In this document: positions 63,852 through 64,000 of the stretch, piece after piece | Numbering within the stretch: position 1 is the first letter of the stretch | Layout of the letters: every line of letters starts with the position of its first letter | Assembly (NCBI RefSeq): GCF_047496725.1 | Contig: NC_132984.1 | Coordinates: 2,119,001-2,183,000, forward strand | Length of the DNA stretch: 64,000 nt | DNA from: Anoplolepis gracilipes | Lineage: Eukaryota; Arthropoda; Insecta; Hymenoptera; Formicidae | Direction: 5' to 3' | Program-made: the position numbers and the translations under genes | The notes under the pieces: generated by a model | The model's input: the letters and a program-made list of their open reading frames with translations, nothing else | Database searches by the model: none | Told to the model about the DNA's origin: nothing

Positions 63852-64000
63852 CCTCGATGGTTCTCGTGCTTCAGCCTTATTTGATCACCATCGATGCACC
63901 ACGTTTGCCTTCTCGCGCCAAATCGTACCTCTCCTCTCCCATAAACGTGACGAACGTGGTGTAGTCGTGTGGCCTGTGGCACGATATTGCTAGACTCGTG
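63852..64000 (-). promoter_or_regulatory. 5'UTR/promoter side of phosphatidylserine synthase
   Basis: Moderately CpG-rich sequence immediately upstream of the ATG at 63851, continuing to the window edge. No specific element can be defended. Confidence 0.4.

Overview
The window looks like nuclear DNA of a hymenopteran insect, most likely an ant. That is an inference from AT-rich sequence broken by CpG-rich blocks, abundant TA, GA/CT and poly-C tracts, short GT-AG introns and insect-type proteins; no species marker is visible.

The first 38.7 kb holds almost no recognisable coding sequence. It contains AT-rich DNA, microsatellites, several local tandem duplications, one short element with terminal inverted repeats (35998-36428), a pair of about 300 bp inverted repeats flanking an unidentified 149-codon ORF (12730-15860), long hairpins, and GC-rich islands that may be regulatory. 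At 38776-38993 on the minus strand lies a first coding exon with a signal peptide and the start of an Ig-like domain, ending in a good splice donor. The rest of that gene must lie at lower coordinates, so much or all of 1-38769 may be its first intron.

From 43.4 kb onward the window is gene-dense, with four multi-exon genes whose exons I could join in frame: (1) an M3-family (oligopeptidase A/thimet-like) protein of 728 aa on the minus strand, with a mitochondrial-like N-terminus, that has lost nearly every catalytic residue; (2) a ZNF341-like C2H2 zinc-finger protein of 712 aa on the plus strand, divergent from gene 1; (3) a neprilysin-like M13 type II membrane protein of 1197 aa on the plus strand, with an altered HQIAH zinc motif and an unusually long Ser/Thr/Asn-rich stalk; (4) phosphatidylserine synthase of 456 aa on the minus strand, tail to tail with gene 3 and ending in a dilysine ER-retrieval signal.

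Nothing indicates an operon-like functional link between these neighbours. The most notable point is that both metallopeptidase-family genes, from unrelated families and only 6 kb apart, appear catalytically dead while their reading frames stay fully open over 11 and 16 exons. This suggests selected non-enzymatic roles.
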